Shown here piece by piece: positions 23,359-37,289 of a stretch of 64,000 nucleotides of DNA. Numbering within the stretch: the stretch's first letter is position 1; the number at the start of each line of letters is the position of its first letter. Under the pieces are notes generated by a model. The model searched no databases, was not told the origin of the DNA, and saw only the letters and a list, made by a program, of their open reading frames with translations. The stretch comes from Calamus simplicifolius (lineage: Eukaryota; Streptophyta; Magnoliopsida; Arecales; Arecaceae): positions 249,081-313,080 of the forward strand of contig UESW01001866.1 of NCBI GenBank assembly GCA_900491605.1. The letters are read 5' to 3'. A program made the position numbers and the translations under genes.

Positions 23359-24918
23359 TGTACCTCATGTATTTTGTATCTTTTAGCACATAGTGCATCT
23401 TTTTGTAAAAGACATTGAAATTTGAATGAAAATTCACTTCCTTTCGGCTCTATTTGAATGAAAATCTTTTGAATTAATATAAATATATCATACATTATAC
23501 AAAATTGATTGTTGCAAGCAAAAGGACATCTAAAACTCAATAGTCTTGCATGAATTCTGTCCGAATTTCATAATTCAACCAACTTTTGAGACGGATCTGT
23601 TGACCATGGCATGAGCCCCCGTCCAAACAGAAGTATACGTTCAAAACCGTGCTAAGTCTTCGTATATACTACAAAGCAATCACTCATACCCAGTAAGCAT
23701 ATATATAGATAGCAAATTTTAGAGGGATTTAGTGATTCATGTTTGCAAGTTCCATCTGAATAGAATAGCTTTTCCTTGGTCACTCCATTTAAATTTACGT
23801 ACACTTTTATTTATCAAAAATCATGGTCGTTTTGACTGAAAGTATTATCTGCGCGCTCTCGAAACAACCTAGCATACTTCGAGAGTCTCGTGACCGTGAT
23901 GTTTGAACTTCACCAACTACGAGCTTTAAATGAGGATGCGTGGGAGTTGTATGATATCCCCTGCGCGAAACAAGGATACCGTTTCCTTCGTGCCTCTCTA
24001 CCGTCGGATAATTAACTCCATAGATCTTAAAGCACAACAAACTCAAGTCGATCGTCAGCCGCACATCTCTCAAAGCAAAATAAGAAATGATTCAACGCAG
24101 TATGGGCGCGAAGGAACGGGTGTCCTTGCACCGTGTGAAGGATGCAACTCAGGTCCTATCGAAAGATAAACAATATACAAACGCTCCGTGCAATGATATA
24201 CCAAAACATGGCAATCTAACGTCAAATACATCAAAGGAGTGCACAACTTGTAAGAGGTATGCATGAAATATCAGAAAGGCAGGAAAGAATTGGGTGGTCA
24301 GGGATGGACAATTGACAATCTTCAAATCTTAAAGAGAACGCTATCTATAGCTCAATGCCCGTGACAGTTAATATCCTGAACAAAACGATCCATGCAAAGT
24401 TTCTTCAGCAAAGAATATGCTGCTTTCTAGTCCATGCCCACAACAAAGCCCCACACGCTTATCATTTGCATTACATTATCTAAAAACTAGCCTATGAGGG
24501 GCATTTCCAGAATAAAATTTGGCAGGATAATTCATCTCCAGAAAAAAGAAAAAAACGGAATGCTTGTAATTGAACAGGACAGCGAGATACTTTATCAAAA
24601 TGCTGTTCATTTTAATTAAAAGGAATTATCTATTATATGGACATTATGGTCTCTTTAGTCTTTCATACAAAGAGTGTGGATGTTTTCAAAAGTTGCTGCC
24701 GTTTGAATTATCTAGTAAGAACCAGGACAGCTTAACTAAATCATCTCATTTTCTCTGGCATACCAGAAACACATTCAAAAAATATTCATCCATTCCTACA
24801 AAAAGTAATAATTCAGCAAGAAGCAACATGTATAATATAATATATTATACATTATAATTTTTTTCATTAGTTCTGTTGTTATTTTACAACAGATTCAAAT
24901 AACGTAACTTGGGAGTAC
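23359..24918. other. Intergenic interval
   Basis: No gene or transposon end was recognised. The right end presumably contains the 3' untranslated region of the minus-strand lipase gene; its polyadenylation site was not identified. Confidence 0.4.
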
Positions 24919-27105
24919 CTATAGGTTTGCAGCCAAAAATGTATGAGATTCCTGTTGTTTTAAACTGTCCGCAACATGAGCAATAACACCAGCTCCTGCA
25001 TTGTGAAGCCATTCACTCTTAACCTGGATCATCAAAAATGAATCAGTTCACAAGACAAAAACAAAGGATATGAAACAAATACTCATATCAAAAAGTTGAA
25101 ACGTACATGAATATTGTTATGAGCAAAAAAGGGCCAAAAAGCTGAGTGAAAACTGACATCAACTTTCTTCCATCCAACCCTCTGCAAGCCAAGTATCATC
25201 TCCTCTGCTTTTATTTTCAAAATATTAAATGATACAGTGGACTGAAATATCAAAAAAATAGTTAACTATTACTGAGATATTGAACTGTTGCCAAGACAAT
25301 AAAGAACATGCCTTCCATTATGTCATAATATTCTGCTGTATTTTGTGTCTTTGATGCAGTTTGGGCAGCTTCCTTTGCCTTGGCTGCCTTTGCAGGAAAA
25401 TGAGGACCCTCAGATGGTACTGGAGGGCAATATTCCACATCTACAACATGCTTATAGCCATCCAAAGACCGGCGTGAGGGCTGTAAATAAGCAATCAGAA
25501 ACTCAATAGGCATTTTTCATCATTGCCCACTTGTATACTTTCGTTCAATGCTTAAGCTTCCAATTTCATCTTTGAGCAGTACTGTCACTTCTAATACAAG
25601 AATTTTCATGATTGCCTAATAGAACTCTAGCATCATAATTCCTAATGAAAGCTAGATATAGTTAACCTAGAATATCCTCTGCCCCAACCACTATTAGTTA
25701 ATTTAAAATTTCTTTATCTATACGAATGCCCTAGGTTCTTCTGCACTCTAACCCCTTCTTAAGGTGTAACTAAAATAGGTTATACTTAAATTGAACTGAG
25801 GATATGAATTTACTATGGATCATACCTATGAGCGTATGCAGACTTTCATCAGGACAAGATGATAGGGAAAAAACCCATGTAAGATCTCAATGTTAACATA
25901 GTCACAACTCTGATCACAAGCTACTTAAAATTCTAACAAGCTGTTGCCCAGTATAAGTAATTGTTAGTTCATGCAATTTCTTTTGACAAACAATGACTGC
26001 AGTTAAATTTCAGGGTTCAACTAGAACTTATGTGCATCACAGTACCTTATAAAGTTCACTCTCTCTCCTTATTGAAGATGTTCGCCATCCCACCATATCT
26101 GAATCAAGCTCAAGAAAAATAGAGAAGGGAAAGAAAAATGACACTGGGCACTTTCAGTTGTTGAAAGACTTATATGCTAACATTAGATCATAGGAGGATA
26201 CGGTCATATGAGACATTGGCGTAAAGCGTACAACTCTTAAATGAGGCAAGAGCAGATCTGCAAGATAGAATAAAGTTTATAACAACCTCCAGCTAAAAAA
26301 TTAAGAAAAATAAATATAATTAAAATATATGCTTGCCTTGACTTACAAAAATTTGTTATCTTCACAATCCGATGTCATTCTTAATAGAAGTGGTGGTTTA
26401 CTAGGTTTACCATCCGTAAGGAAGAGCTGCCGACCTGTTCGGCCAATAAATATGGGAGCTAAAGGTGGAGCAATTTTTTCCAAAATGGGTACTCCCAGAA
26501 GAAATGGAAGCTGAAAAACAAAACAAATTCATCACATATTTTAAATTTTATGATCACATTAAAAGAATATAATACAATATCTAAGACTTACTTAACTAGG
26601 GTAGACAATTAGAAAGAAAGGTAAGCTAAATATTTAGGATGAGAGCACTAAAGTATACCAATGAGGGATTTGTGGAAGAATAATAATATTCAGAACAATT
26701 GATTTTAATAAACTAGACATTTTTCATCATTGGACTTGCCACAGATACATAATATACATAGACAACATTGACATCACTTAGTAGGAGAAGATGGAAAGGG
26801 AGGGGAAAAACTTTGCAAAACGTCAAGAAATCACAGGGCATTTAACGATCTAGTCTTCCTTGGTTGCACAAGCTGGGAAAGCAAACAAAAGTGAAAACCA
26901 AGATCATAGACTGGTGAGGGTCCTCTTAATAATAATTGAAAAAAGTACTACTTGAAGTGTCTAAGAAGAATCCATACAACATAAATATATGTTCATGTGA
27001 ATGTGTACATATATGTTCATGTGTACATAAGAGGGGGGGGATCAGGATCTGATGATAATATTAGAAAAAGTCAAATCAAAATGATTTTGCTATGTTTCAC
27101 ATGGA

Positions 27106-27148
<43 letters not shown>

Positions 27149-30100
27149 TTAATAAGATTGATAAGAAAAGCAAAAACAAGTCATTTGTCTAAAGTGAAAA
27201 CGATGAAAGGTATAAAAATCTGTAGCCCAAAGAGTATAGAAATAGCAGAGCTATACTAGCAAAAAAATTTCCTGGTTTCTGGAATGCATGTTCCTAATGA
27301 ATACATGGCCCAGAAACACAAAAATTGATAAATATGGGACTCAAAATGCTGATCCTTTTTCTGGCAGCATGTTCCCTTGAGGTTTTCAATAGAAGAGAAC
27401 AGAATCTTACTTGCTGAGTAGGTACCATGTTGGCAGTGATGAGCAAGGATCCTGCAATTAAGAGTCTTTAACTGGCTGGTTACATCTATTTTTTTTGGCT
27501 TTGCTCTAGAATGAGTCCATTAGATGGTATAAAAACAATCCTGACCATCTGGTCTTGGCACTTAATGAGATATGTCCTATGTAGAAGGTGGTTAATTAGT
27601 GCTTCATGTAATAAGGAAAAACTTATAACATCAATGTGCAGCTTAACTTAGTGCCCTTTGCCTTTAGTTTGTACTCCAAAATCTAGATATGGATGGTCAG
27701 TTAACACTTCGAGTAATACGGAGGTTTAACTAAATAGATGTGAAGCTTTTACTTTGTGGCTGTTTTCCCTGAATTTTACATCAGAAACCTTGGGAAGAAG
27801 ATTTCATTTTCACTTTTTCAATTTTCTATCCCTCTTTTAGGTATCCTTAACGATATGATAAACTATCATTATCTTCATGTACAAAACATTCATATGATAT
27901 TTGGTTTTTGTTCCTTATTTTAAGATGTCCATAATATTTTATCCTATTGCATTTTTGATGCAAAGATCTTTCGACATCTGACGTTTACCCCTCCATGCCA
28001 ATCTGTCCTATGACAAAGTTTGTTTTGTCCCACAAGAAATGCATACTCCAAATTAACGGCTTAAGATTTGACCATATATACACTAATATATAAAGAACTT
28101 TGAAGCTGAGGAAAAATTGAAAAAATACTTAGACTCATCTAATGGAGCACAACTTGCCTGACAAAAGTGGGGGAAACAAGATAGGGAAAGAAGAAACAAT
28201 GGAAGTAAAGAAGCATTCAAATAGAGAATAAAATATATAACGGTAATGGCGTATAAAAGTTATTATTCAACAATCAAATATATGTACCTGTTTTTTCCCT
28301 CTAACCCCAAGATGTGGAGTTGCCAAGGTAATAAAATTAATAGGCTCCAAGCCAGCAATTTTCCCTAAATTTGAAGTGCACGCTGATTTTTCTGAAGTTT
28401 TGGTGCTAGAACTGACAACATTCTGGTGCTGACTCCTGTTCCATGTATCTTGCTTATAGAGGATGGAGATAGCATATCTGGCTAACAAACCACCCAAAGA
28501 ATGTGCCAGGAAAGAGATCTTTTTCAAGCTCTCTGTCTTTTGGACTACAGTCAATATCTGCTCCCTTAAATGCACCGTGATCACATTAGTGGTGATACAT
28601 ATTAATCTCACTCTAAAATAAATATCTCAAGCACGTTAAATAGAGAAGTAATTGATGACTTACCTCATCGGCTAATCGCTTTCCAGCTCCATCAATTCCA
28701 CTGAATGTTTTAGTATAGGTATTGGATGAACTTGCTGTTAAGGAAGGAAAACTCATAAGAAATGTATTATGCCAGCAGATAATAGTATGTGGAAAGGACC
28801 TGTGTAGATGATGTGATAGTATGAAAGATCAAAAGACTTAGAAATGTTTCAGATAATAATAACACCAGGAAAAAGTAGACATGTCATACCATAGATTGAA
28901 AAATTGCTCCCTAGTCGTTTGTTCAATTCTTCCTCTGCATATATCCAATCACTTGGACTGCAAAATTTGTCAGTGGAAAAATAAGTTACATGCTCCTTGT
29001 TCAAAATATGTTTCAACAATTGTTGAATTATATTACATAATCAACTAATGTAAACTAAAGAATGCAGAGCAACAGCAGGTGTTTCGAATCAATTTGATAT
29101 AGCATGAAGCATAAAGAAAGAAACCGCACAGCCTTCAATGAGTGCTTGATCTGATCCAGGAGGATCACCAAGCTCGATGTGAACCACTTTGGCCCTTGTG
29201 AGAAAATTATACAGGATTCTAGAGCAAGACCTGCCACTTCAAAAATAACATGCCAAACTTTTGAAGGCCCTAACCGGCCTGTATGACACTAATTAAGGTG
29301 CCTTTTTTTTTTTTTGGAATCAGGTAACCTTTTGAGCTCTTGAGATAACACTCCCCTCACCGTAAGGATGCAATGCACAAGAAATTAAAGCCAAATTCTA
29401 CCGTTTGGGTCCTCAAATAAGCCAATCAAATCAAAAGTTTTCTTTTTAAGAAAGACTTTAATCAGGAATATCTCTCTATCTAGAAAGAGTTAGATGAAGC
29501 AGCTAGAGATGAAGTTGATATAGAAGTCAAGACCTATCTCCCATAACATTTTAGTTTTTCCATAACTTTTTTCTGCTAGTCATGTCTATTTTAGAAAAGC
29601 TCCCTCCTCTTCTAACTAAAAAGGAATCAATCTGACTTGTACAAGAATGAATCTCACTAATATAAACAGAGGCTTTGTAACTTAGTTTTACAATTCATTA
29701 ATGAAAGAGATGGAGACCTAGAACCTACTTTCGCCATAAAAAGGCTATAATGCCATGCAGAATAACAATGAGAGAACCTTGGAAGTTATTTTATAATAAT
29801 ATGAGGATACTAGCAAAATGTTAAATATAGACCCCAAAAACATGCATATTAGTTCTTTTGATTATTTGATCAACAATACAAATGTATTCTTCCAAATAAG
29901 GCACCAAAGTATATAACAAGGCTTCTTTGCTGATTTCAATCATGTAATTCAAATGATCCAAAAAACCAAAAATGGAAGCAAAATGATCCCATCAACCAAA
30001 AGTTACCTTGCAAATATCATTTCTACTGAAGTTGGATAGATTAACCAATGACGAGCTTTTCATTTAAGACAGCAAACTATAAAGATCATCTTTTACTCAG

Positions 30101-33100
30101 ACCTAGCCAAGATGAGTGATGCCCATTGAATGTTTAATATTAATATGTATAAGTAATAAATTATGTACAAATACACTTGAGATTATATGCATATATTGTG
30201 TAAATAGGTGGAATGCATGATAATGTAATACATATAGGCTGATCACATTTCTTTGGTGGATCTTTCCATTACCAAACCTGTCCATTATTTGAACCTTGAG
30301 GAACCAGCCTACATTCCAATAACCAGTGTTGGTGGCAAGTGCTTGACTAAAAAAAAATGGCTACACCATTCTATGCAAGAAACCAGCATAGAAGCCATAA
30401 ACATCCAATAGAATCAAATATCAAGCACAGCATGTATATAACAGCTACATTCAATCTGGCTATAACATTAAGAATCTTCTTGAAACATAACAGCTAGTCT
30501 GCAAAAATTCATTCCTCGTTGCCAACAATGCATTTCAAAAGACAAGACTCAAAAGATTGCCACCACTATGAAGTATATAAAGCCACAACTCCCATGTACA
30601 TTCACACATTCTGTTTGACATTGCCACATATATGTTTACGAGTTTACCTAGCCAAGATACCATGAACAAGAACAAGAAGATGATCAGGTCCATTCTTTAA
30701 CTTGGAGACATCCTTGGAATCTGGGACACTTCTCCTGCTGGTATTCATTATATGACATCTAAAATTTAACTTATTCCTGCTAGAGTCCAGTCCTGCACAG
30801 ACAGAATCTATTGCACTGTGAGAACCTGCTGTGCATGCAAGCATACCAAGGATCCCACATAGCAGCATTCAGCATATATACAACTATGTCCCTAAAGAAG
30901 CAAGACAGCATAAATCGAGATATCATAACATTTTTAGAATGGTAATAGGAATAAGAGGGGTCCAAAAAGAACAAACACTTAACAAACAGAAGGAAGAAGT
31001 AAGAAATTCAGCACCACAATATGGCCACTCTGGGGGTCTCCTAGCTGGACTATAAATTCTACTTAAGGATGGAAGGGGATCCAAACAATAACATTTTTCT
31101 TTCCTTTCCTAATTTTCCTCAGAAAATGGTAGGCCATGCCTTTCTTTTCTTTCAATTCTTCGTAAGCAGTACTAACCAACAAAAGAACTACATCTGTTAT
31201 CTTTAATTTAGCCTCTTTTACAGAATAAGTGGCTGATCATGCTAGGAAAGGAAATGATGGTCTGAAAATCTAGAATTCAACAAATCTGAAAATTTCCACG
31301 TTCTCCTTGAAAGAGATTCTGGCAAAAGGCCTCCAATTTAAAAATTGGTGGCCGATGATATGTGTTAGGAAGACAGGGGATTTCACCACTTCACGTAACT
31401 GAACTACTTGAGATATTATTTCTTTTTGTTTTGTAGGAGTGGTTCCTCATGAAGTAAAGGAGCTTCTAGTAACCAACACCTGTGGGCCTATATAAAGGAG
31501 CAGTCCTCATTTCCATAGTTACAGTTCTGATAAATAAACAAAAAAATACTTTCTTTTCTCTTCATCTTGCAACTCTATGGAATAAGCATGCATAGTTTCG
31601 ATGCTAGATGTGATACCTAGGCTCATGGTGATAAAATGCTCCGGGATATTATCCCTATTGTTCTTTTTCAGAAGTCCTCTTTAACTCATCAGAATTCTTT
31701 TCTTCTCTCCATCTGTTGGATACAGGTTGAAGCCTCCAATTTCCAGACATTTCATCAAATCATAATTGAATTTTTAATTCTTCGCATTATATTTCTACTT
31801 GCTCAGTCATACAAACTGTTGATTAAATTTGTTCTTAAACCAAAACATTAGCCTGATTCAAGATATTCTAGCAGAACCCCAAGTCCATCTTTCAGTCCAT
31901 TGCAGGCCTTGAAACTTCATCACTTCACAATCCAATCCAAGCACTCTGATGCTAATACAAAGCTCATATATCGATTTCCCTTAGGATCCCAACCTAGGTA
32001 GGAAATTTTGCCAAATTTCCAAACCTGAATCATCAATAACAGCAACCCTTGTTTCAACTCAAACCACCTCAGGCTCCCAAAGACTCAGTTGATTGTCCTC
32101 CCCATTCTATCCAGCATCAAAATGCTTACAAAACTGTACATTAGTCATAGATACATCAAAAGACCACAAACCTTCCCATTGTTCAACAAGGACGTGCTCT
32201 TGGTAAATGGTACAGAATTCATTACAGAATATCCATCCGTCCAAGAATAGTTCGACATATTTAATTCATGGTAAAACAAGTACTGAAAAAAGCGAACACA
32301 AATTTCTAAACAAGTAGGTATCATGGTGGCCAGAAACTTATAGACCAACTTCCTCATCTGCTTTGACCTTGCAAAGTAAAAAATGTCGACTATGGTTGCA
32401 TCCTACAGAATGAAACACAGTAACAAAGTTTTAGATTTAGATGATAATTGATGGACATGAAGGCTACCACGTGATTTTATATGTAGAGTTGTAGTGCCAA
32501 AAAAGAACTTAAGCAAATAGTGGTCAGAGCATAGTCACACATTCATTACAAGTCCCTCCATAACTTTTATCACAGCTGGGGTAATGAAGTGATCTATTCA
32601 TATGATCTACATGTTTTATTAAGACATTGACAGACATTAAAGCATGAGGTTGCAAAAAAGCTTCCAAGAGAGTATGTTTCGCACAAGCTAAAAGTATAAT
32701 TCACATCCTAATTCGCTGTATTTTCATGGAGAATTTGAATCTCTGTCATATGAAATCAATGTGCTATGTAAAGGTGGGATTCCAAAAGACTCTGGAGAGT
32801 CCAGATTTTGGTAGTGTCGCACCTGCCCTACACCCAGCCTAGCACCCACTTGCTGGTGTTCTAACTGATTCTTCATGTGATTTATTTTACCAGTACCAAT
32901 CAAAGTTCAATAGTGGAAATAACAGTTATTGTTGGATTTTTTTAAAATATTTATATCATGAATTTGCTTTTGAATTGTCATAACAGAATGAGCAAAAACC
33001 TTTGATAATGTATAATGTTAATATTGTCTTGCACATATGCTTTCTTGGTAATTCTATATCCTGCTTCCTCATTTCAGCAGCTGCTTCCAATTCAGGTAAC

Positions 33101-34154
33101 AAAGGTTCGAAACTGAAGTCAAACATGAATTACAAAGCCAATCCAACAAGTGCTGTGGATCCTTAAAAATGAAGATAACCAAAAGCTTGAAAGGTAAAAT
33201 AGGGCCTGGATTGGTCTCGATGTAAGTCATCTGCAATATCTGATTGTCAACTGGCTCTATCTCATGGCAAAAGCCTACCACGCACTCTCTATCAAATATT
33301 TCACCAAACATCTCCAACGTTGTGCTGCGACAACATTCTGGATTAAAGTCAGAAGATTACGAGTAACCTGGGGTGTTAGAGCTCGGTACAAAGCCTCTGG
33401 AAGTGCCTGAGGAACTAACAATCTCAGATACAAAGACTTGAGCATAGATTTTGATTTTTCTAAATTATCAATGCTTATGGGGAATGTTCCTAAAAGCATG
33501 AACCACAATGGAATTTTGTATCAATTCTTCCAAGTTTCTTCTCTCTTTGTCATGCTTTTTATCATTTGGGAGGATTGTTAAAAAAGATTCAACAACGAAC
33601 CAAAAAAAAAAAAAAAAAAAACCAACCGACCGCTATCAGATCGTTCAGACAAATGCTTTTCCAAAAGCCAGAGAATATCAAAGAAAAACACAACCCAGGC
33701 TGAATCGATACCCGCAGGATATGAAAGTCATCGACCCCCGCAAGGCATTAAAAACAAAAAAAACAAAAATCATAAGAACACAACGAAACATCTTTCCAGT
33801 CTAAAAATTTCAAGAAAATCCAAACTACCTTGAGATTTTTAAACGACCAACCATGCCCAACAGAAACTAATCCAATACAGGAAACTTCATCATCCAGAAC
33901 AAAGAATCAAGAAAAGGGAAAAGATACGAATACCCGCGATTTGATACCCTAATAGACCATTTCCACCAACAATCAAGACATGGGAAGAAAAAAAGAGAGA
34001 GAAAGGAGCGAGGGAACGAACCAGGGAGATTATGCGAAGAAAGAGGAGGCCGTGAGAAACCGAAGGACGCGTGGCCACCAGCACTCAGCCCCAACCGAGG
34101 CAAACCGCTGCAGTGTGTATACCGATGGACAGCTAGCGATGGAGCGCACGCCAT
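24919..34154 (-). CDS. Plant DUF676 lipase / ROG1-like serine esterase, 11 exons
   Basis: Predicted alpha/beta-hydrolase acting on a lipid ester. Substrate is unknown. Exons on the minus strand: 34154-34022, 30825-30648, 28957-28890, 28734-28664, 28560-28288, 26510-26347, 26257-26202, 26098-26046, 25480-25312, 25204-25107, 25023-24919. Joined phases agree and total 1368 nt (455 codons plus stop), close to the usual length of the longer plant members. Residues 1-44 are Ser/Ala/Arg-rich without acidic residues, as in a plastid transit peptide. LLVLVHGILA ends near residue 103. FLAHSLGGL holds the likely nucleophile Ser171, and SYDHMVGWRTSSIR holds a likely catalytic His315 encoded across a splice junction. 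LATPHLGVRG and FLTDGKPSKPPLLLRM are family blocks. The first exon is the least certain part: its donor (GTTCGT) is weak and intron 1 is 3.2 kb. The intron after exon 9 uses a GC donor. No stops or frameshifts were found, so the gene appears functional. Confidence 0.9.
25310..25311 (-). other. Non-canonical GC splice donor in the lipase gene
   Basis: After ATGGAAG the intron begins GCATGT rather than GT. The acceptor AAAGCAG at 25205-25211 restores the expected Glu-Glu-Glu-Met protein sequence only with this junction. GC-AG introns are a known minor class in plants. Confidence 0.7.
27109..27146. repeat. (AT)n microsatellite in a lipase intron
   Basis: An uninterrupted AT dinucleotide run of about 38 bp in intron 5 of the lipase gene. 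Confidence 0.95.
33069..33508 (-). other. Unrecognised protein-like fragment in lipase intron 1
   Basis: Two overlapping minus-strand frames (33508-33275 and 33317-33069) have balanced, protein-like composition with phrases such as VPQALPEALYRALTP and FDRECVVGFCHEIEP. The second appears to continue the first after a one-step frame change near 33300. I do not recognise the family. It could be a decayed gene or retrocopy on the same strand as the lipase, or chance. Confidence 0.3.
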
Positions 34155-34460
34155 CCGATCTTCTTTATACTTGTTTATGTAGGAAGAATTTAAAAAAAAA
34201 AAAATATCACCGAGAGCGGAACGCTCTAGTGATCGTCTTCGTAACCCTTTCGTCTCTTTCGGATCTTCGGTTTCTCGTTATGACATCACCGCGCGCGTCG
34301 TCGTCGCCATCGCCTCGCCCCGGCCCATTCCCCGCGGTCCCTACGCACTGGCGGAAGCGACGAGGATGAACGCCACGCGCCGGCCTATGAGAAAAGGGGA
34401 AGAGCGATGATTACGACGGCGTTTTGGCCTTTCGAGTGGGCACTCTTTATCTGCCTTGCT
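34155..34460 (-). promoter_or_regulatory. CpG-rich promoter region of the lipase gene
   Basis: The sequence immediately upstream of the proposed start codon turns CpG-rich (several CGCG and GCCGTC words at about 34215-34400), as plant housekeeping promoters often do. No unambiguous TATA box was seen. Confidence 0.4.
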
Positions 34461-34734
34461 TCCAGCCCGCGGTTGTTTTGCTTGGCATTGGGGAGAACGC
34501 AATCTTCGCCGTCTCGCTTCGCCTCAATCGCCTGCCCTTTTCCTGACCGAAACGGCTTTAAATACTTGTACCAATAGTATACTTATTACTTATCACACGC
34601 GGCAAGGACGGCACGCGTGAAAAAAATGTGCTCATGTTGATCATTTTATTGCTCGGCTTCAAACAATTGCCATATTATTGCTCCCGGATCTCATCCCACG
34701 GCAAGGAAGGGCGGGGCTAAACAACGAGCTCGTA

Positions 34735-35085
34735 CCAGATTACGGCATCGCCGTCAAGGGCGACCGGTAAGACACGGGTGAGGTGGCGATCGGGCACTCC
34801 CCAGCTTGGCCCGAAGGTGGGACTTGGCGATGTTGACGTAGGTGGAAGCGATGGTGAGACTCACCACGATGTCATGGGAGGAGGAGGAGGAGGAGGAGGA
34901 GGGGGAAGGGTAAAAGTAGGGAAGAAGGAGGTGAAGTCGGAGTCGTTTGGTTCATCGGAACAGGGCGAGGGCGGGGAGTGAATGGGGTTGGCGAGGGGGG
35001 AATCTAGTGCCGGTGACCAACGGCCCCGATGAGTCAAAGAATCCGGTGAGGGAGGAGGGAGAGGAGTTGATAACGACGAAGCCAT
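34735..35085 (-). other. Possible coding fragment, unrecognised
   Basis: A minus-strand frame starts at 35085 (MASSLSTPLPPPSPD), is Ser/Pro-rich and runs into a polyproline tract from a GGA repeat at 34879-34908. In the next frame it continues with IVVSLTIASTYVNIAKSHL. The first part could be a transit peptide followed by a domain, with a frame change at the triplet repeat. I do not recognise the product. Confidence 0.22.
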
Positions 35086-35990
35086 ATGGGAGTGAGTTTG
35101 AGCCTTTTACAAACGGGAGTCGCATCGTTCCACTTCGAACGAAACAACGCTTCGACGGCGTCCGATTTTGATCAAATGGTCCAAAGATTTCAATTAATTA
35201 CTGGATTTTGCATCTATAGCGAATAGGGCAACCGATGGAGTCCCTTAAAAACAAGAAATTCAATTAAGTTTCTCTGTTTTAAGTGTTTTTTTTTTTTTGG
35301 TTTGTAATGGTTTTAATTCTAAAGAATATAACAGAATTAAAACTCAAGAAAATCAGATTTTTGTATAACTATAATTCACATCAAAATTAATGTAATTTAG
35401 AAGGCTCGAATTTATTCTATAGAATCTATTTATTATAAGACTAAAAAATCCCTTCTTAATCTTTGCACCTCTTTTCTATCTTTATATTATATGTGTGTGT
35501 GTTTGTGTGTGTGTGTATTATATTATAATTTTTTATTTCTAAATAGAAAATTCTAATCTCAACAGTGACGAGGATTTTGATCGAATACTAAAGAGTTAGT
35601 TAATATTAAAATTTTATATAAATTTAATTTTTTTAGTCTATTGTGAAGAATAAGTCGTTTGAATTCTTACATTTTAAGTTTTGTTCCTAATGTATGAATT
35701 TTTTCACAAATTTATTTTAATTTAATTCTATTAATCAAATTCAATGAAATGCAATTGAATTCTATCATAGAACTTATTCGAAATGGAGTAGTTTTGGAGA
35801 TTAAAAAGAGTACGTGAACCACAATTGCATAACATATATGGTCTAACTCATATGCAAATAAAATCTAAATTATATTGATTTAAATAATTACTATATATAT
35901 GCAATATGCACAGTTGTATGCTTGATCGTGTTGAACTACAATTGAAGCATTCTCGATTTGTTTTTGATCTCTTTATTTTATAACATGAAC
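35086..35990. other. AT-rich intergenic interval
   Basis: No gene recognised. It contains a (GT)n-type microsatellite at about 35489-35517. Confidence 0.4.
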
Positions 35991-36078
35991 CTTCAAGCTC
36001 TTTCTCTTCTTGTTCTTTCTCTCCTAACAAGGATCTTCAAGCTCTTTCTCTTCTTGTTCTTTCTCTCCTAACAAGGAT
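35991..36078. repeat. 44-bp tandem duplication
   Basis: Two essentially identical copies of a pyrimidine-rich unit starting CTTCAAGCTCTTTCTC, offset by 44 bp (35991 and 36035). Confidence 0.9.
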
Positions 36079-37286
36079 CTTACTTTTTCTTTTCTCTTTT
36101 GGGCCTTATTCTTTTGTTCTTCTTGAAAAAATCTTCCGAACCACAACCATCATATCCAAAGTAGCCTCACCTTTGAGGGCCAGTTTGCATCTCATGCCTC
36201 AGTCAGAAATATGCCATCCATTCTTCATTTCTTGGCTATTCAAAAGAAGCTCGGATTTTCATCGAAGAGCCTTCGATTGAGAGGAGATGCCACATAATCT
36301 CTAAGCTATTGAGGGTCCTTGGTGGCCCATCGTGTGGTTGTAGCTTTTAGGTATGGATGATATGAGACGGTCGATGATGCTAAAGGGCTTCAATCGAACC
36401 CTAGGCATGCTGATGCCTAGAAATTTTGATCTTGTGGTAATGTTTAAAATACTTAGTTCTTTTTATAGGCTTTTCTAATCGCAACAATGGCATGAATACA
36501 TTCTAGAATAGGAAGGAATTTAAGCATTGTTAATATTACCATAAATAACCTTTCGAAAAAATTGTCCATTGAATTTTTTATATATCTAAGTTAGATTGTG
36601 TGTATCAACATAGTAGATTTTGCTTGGATATGGTTCATAAATGCTTCCTTGGTGTAAGTTTAGAAGGTCGCATGGATAACCATGATTTTTATTAGAGTGT
36701 AATTAGATAATATATGCAACTATGCAAAATGTGACTATTTTTCTATTAAATACACTACGAACAATTTAAACGATTTATTTAGATAGTGCAAGTCAAGCCC
36801 TTACTTTAGAAAATGTGATTAACATATGTAATGCTTTATGCAATGTCAAGAAAAAGTTGAGTGAATCATGTACAAATAACTTGACTGTATATGCCTCCTA
36901 TTTATTCACCATGTCTGCCAATTCATCTACATGGTTTTCCTTTATATCTTGTCTATATTTCAAAAAAAAGCATTCTCCTTCAACATATATTCTAAAACTC
37001 ATTCAACAAGAACCCTATAATCTTTGCATAATATGCATGATTTATGATATTATTTAGAAGTGTTCAAGTTAAGGCTTACCTTGTTGATCTAGATCACCAA
37101 TTGGATTAGGTTTTAAACATCCGATCAAGTTTCACCTTCCAATAAGAGTTTAATTCCATCAACATTTTGTAGCCCATCTGCTGTGAAGTACCTGACAAAA
37201 ATTATCCCTTACTAGAAGAAACTGTATAATAGTTCCTCTTTTGATTATTGCTTTTCTACTTGGGGGTGTGAGGATGATTAACACCC
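36079..37286. other. Intergenic interval
   Basis: No gene, RNA or transposon terminus recognised on either strand. Confidence 0.35.
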
Positions 37287-37289
37287 TTA

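Noticed and set aside
31080..33060. Additional exons of the lipase gene in intron 1
   Set aside because: The exon 1-exon 2 junction is already in phase and the total length fits the family; no conserved lipase block was found there.
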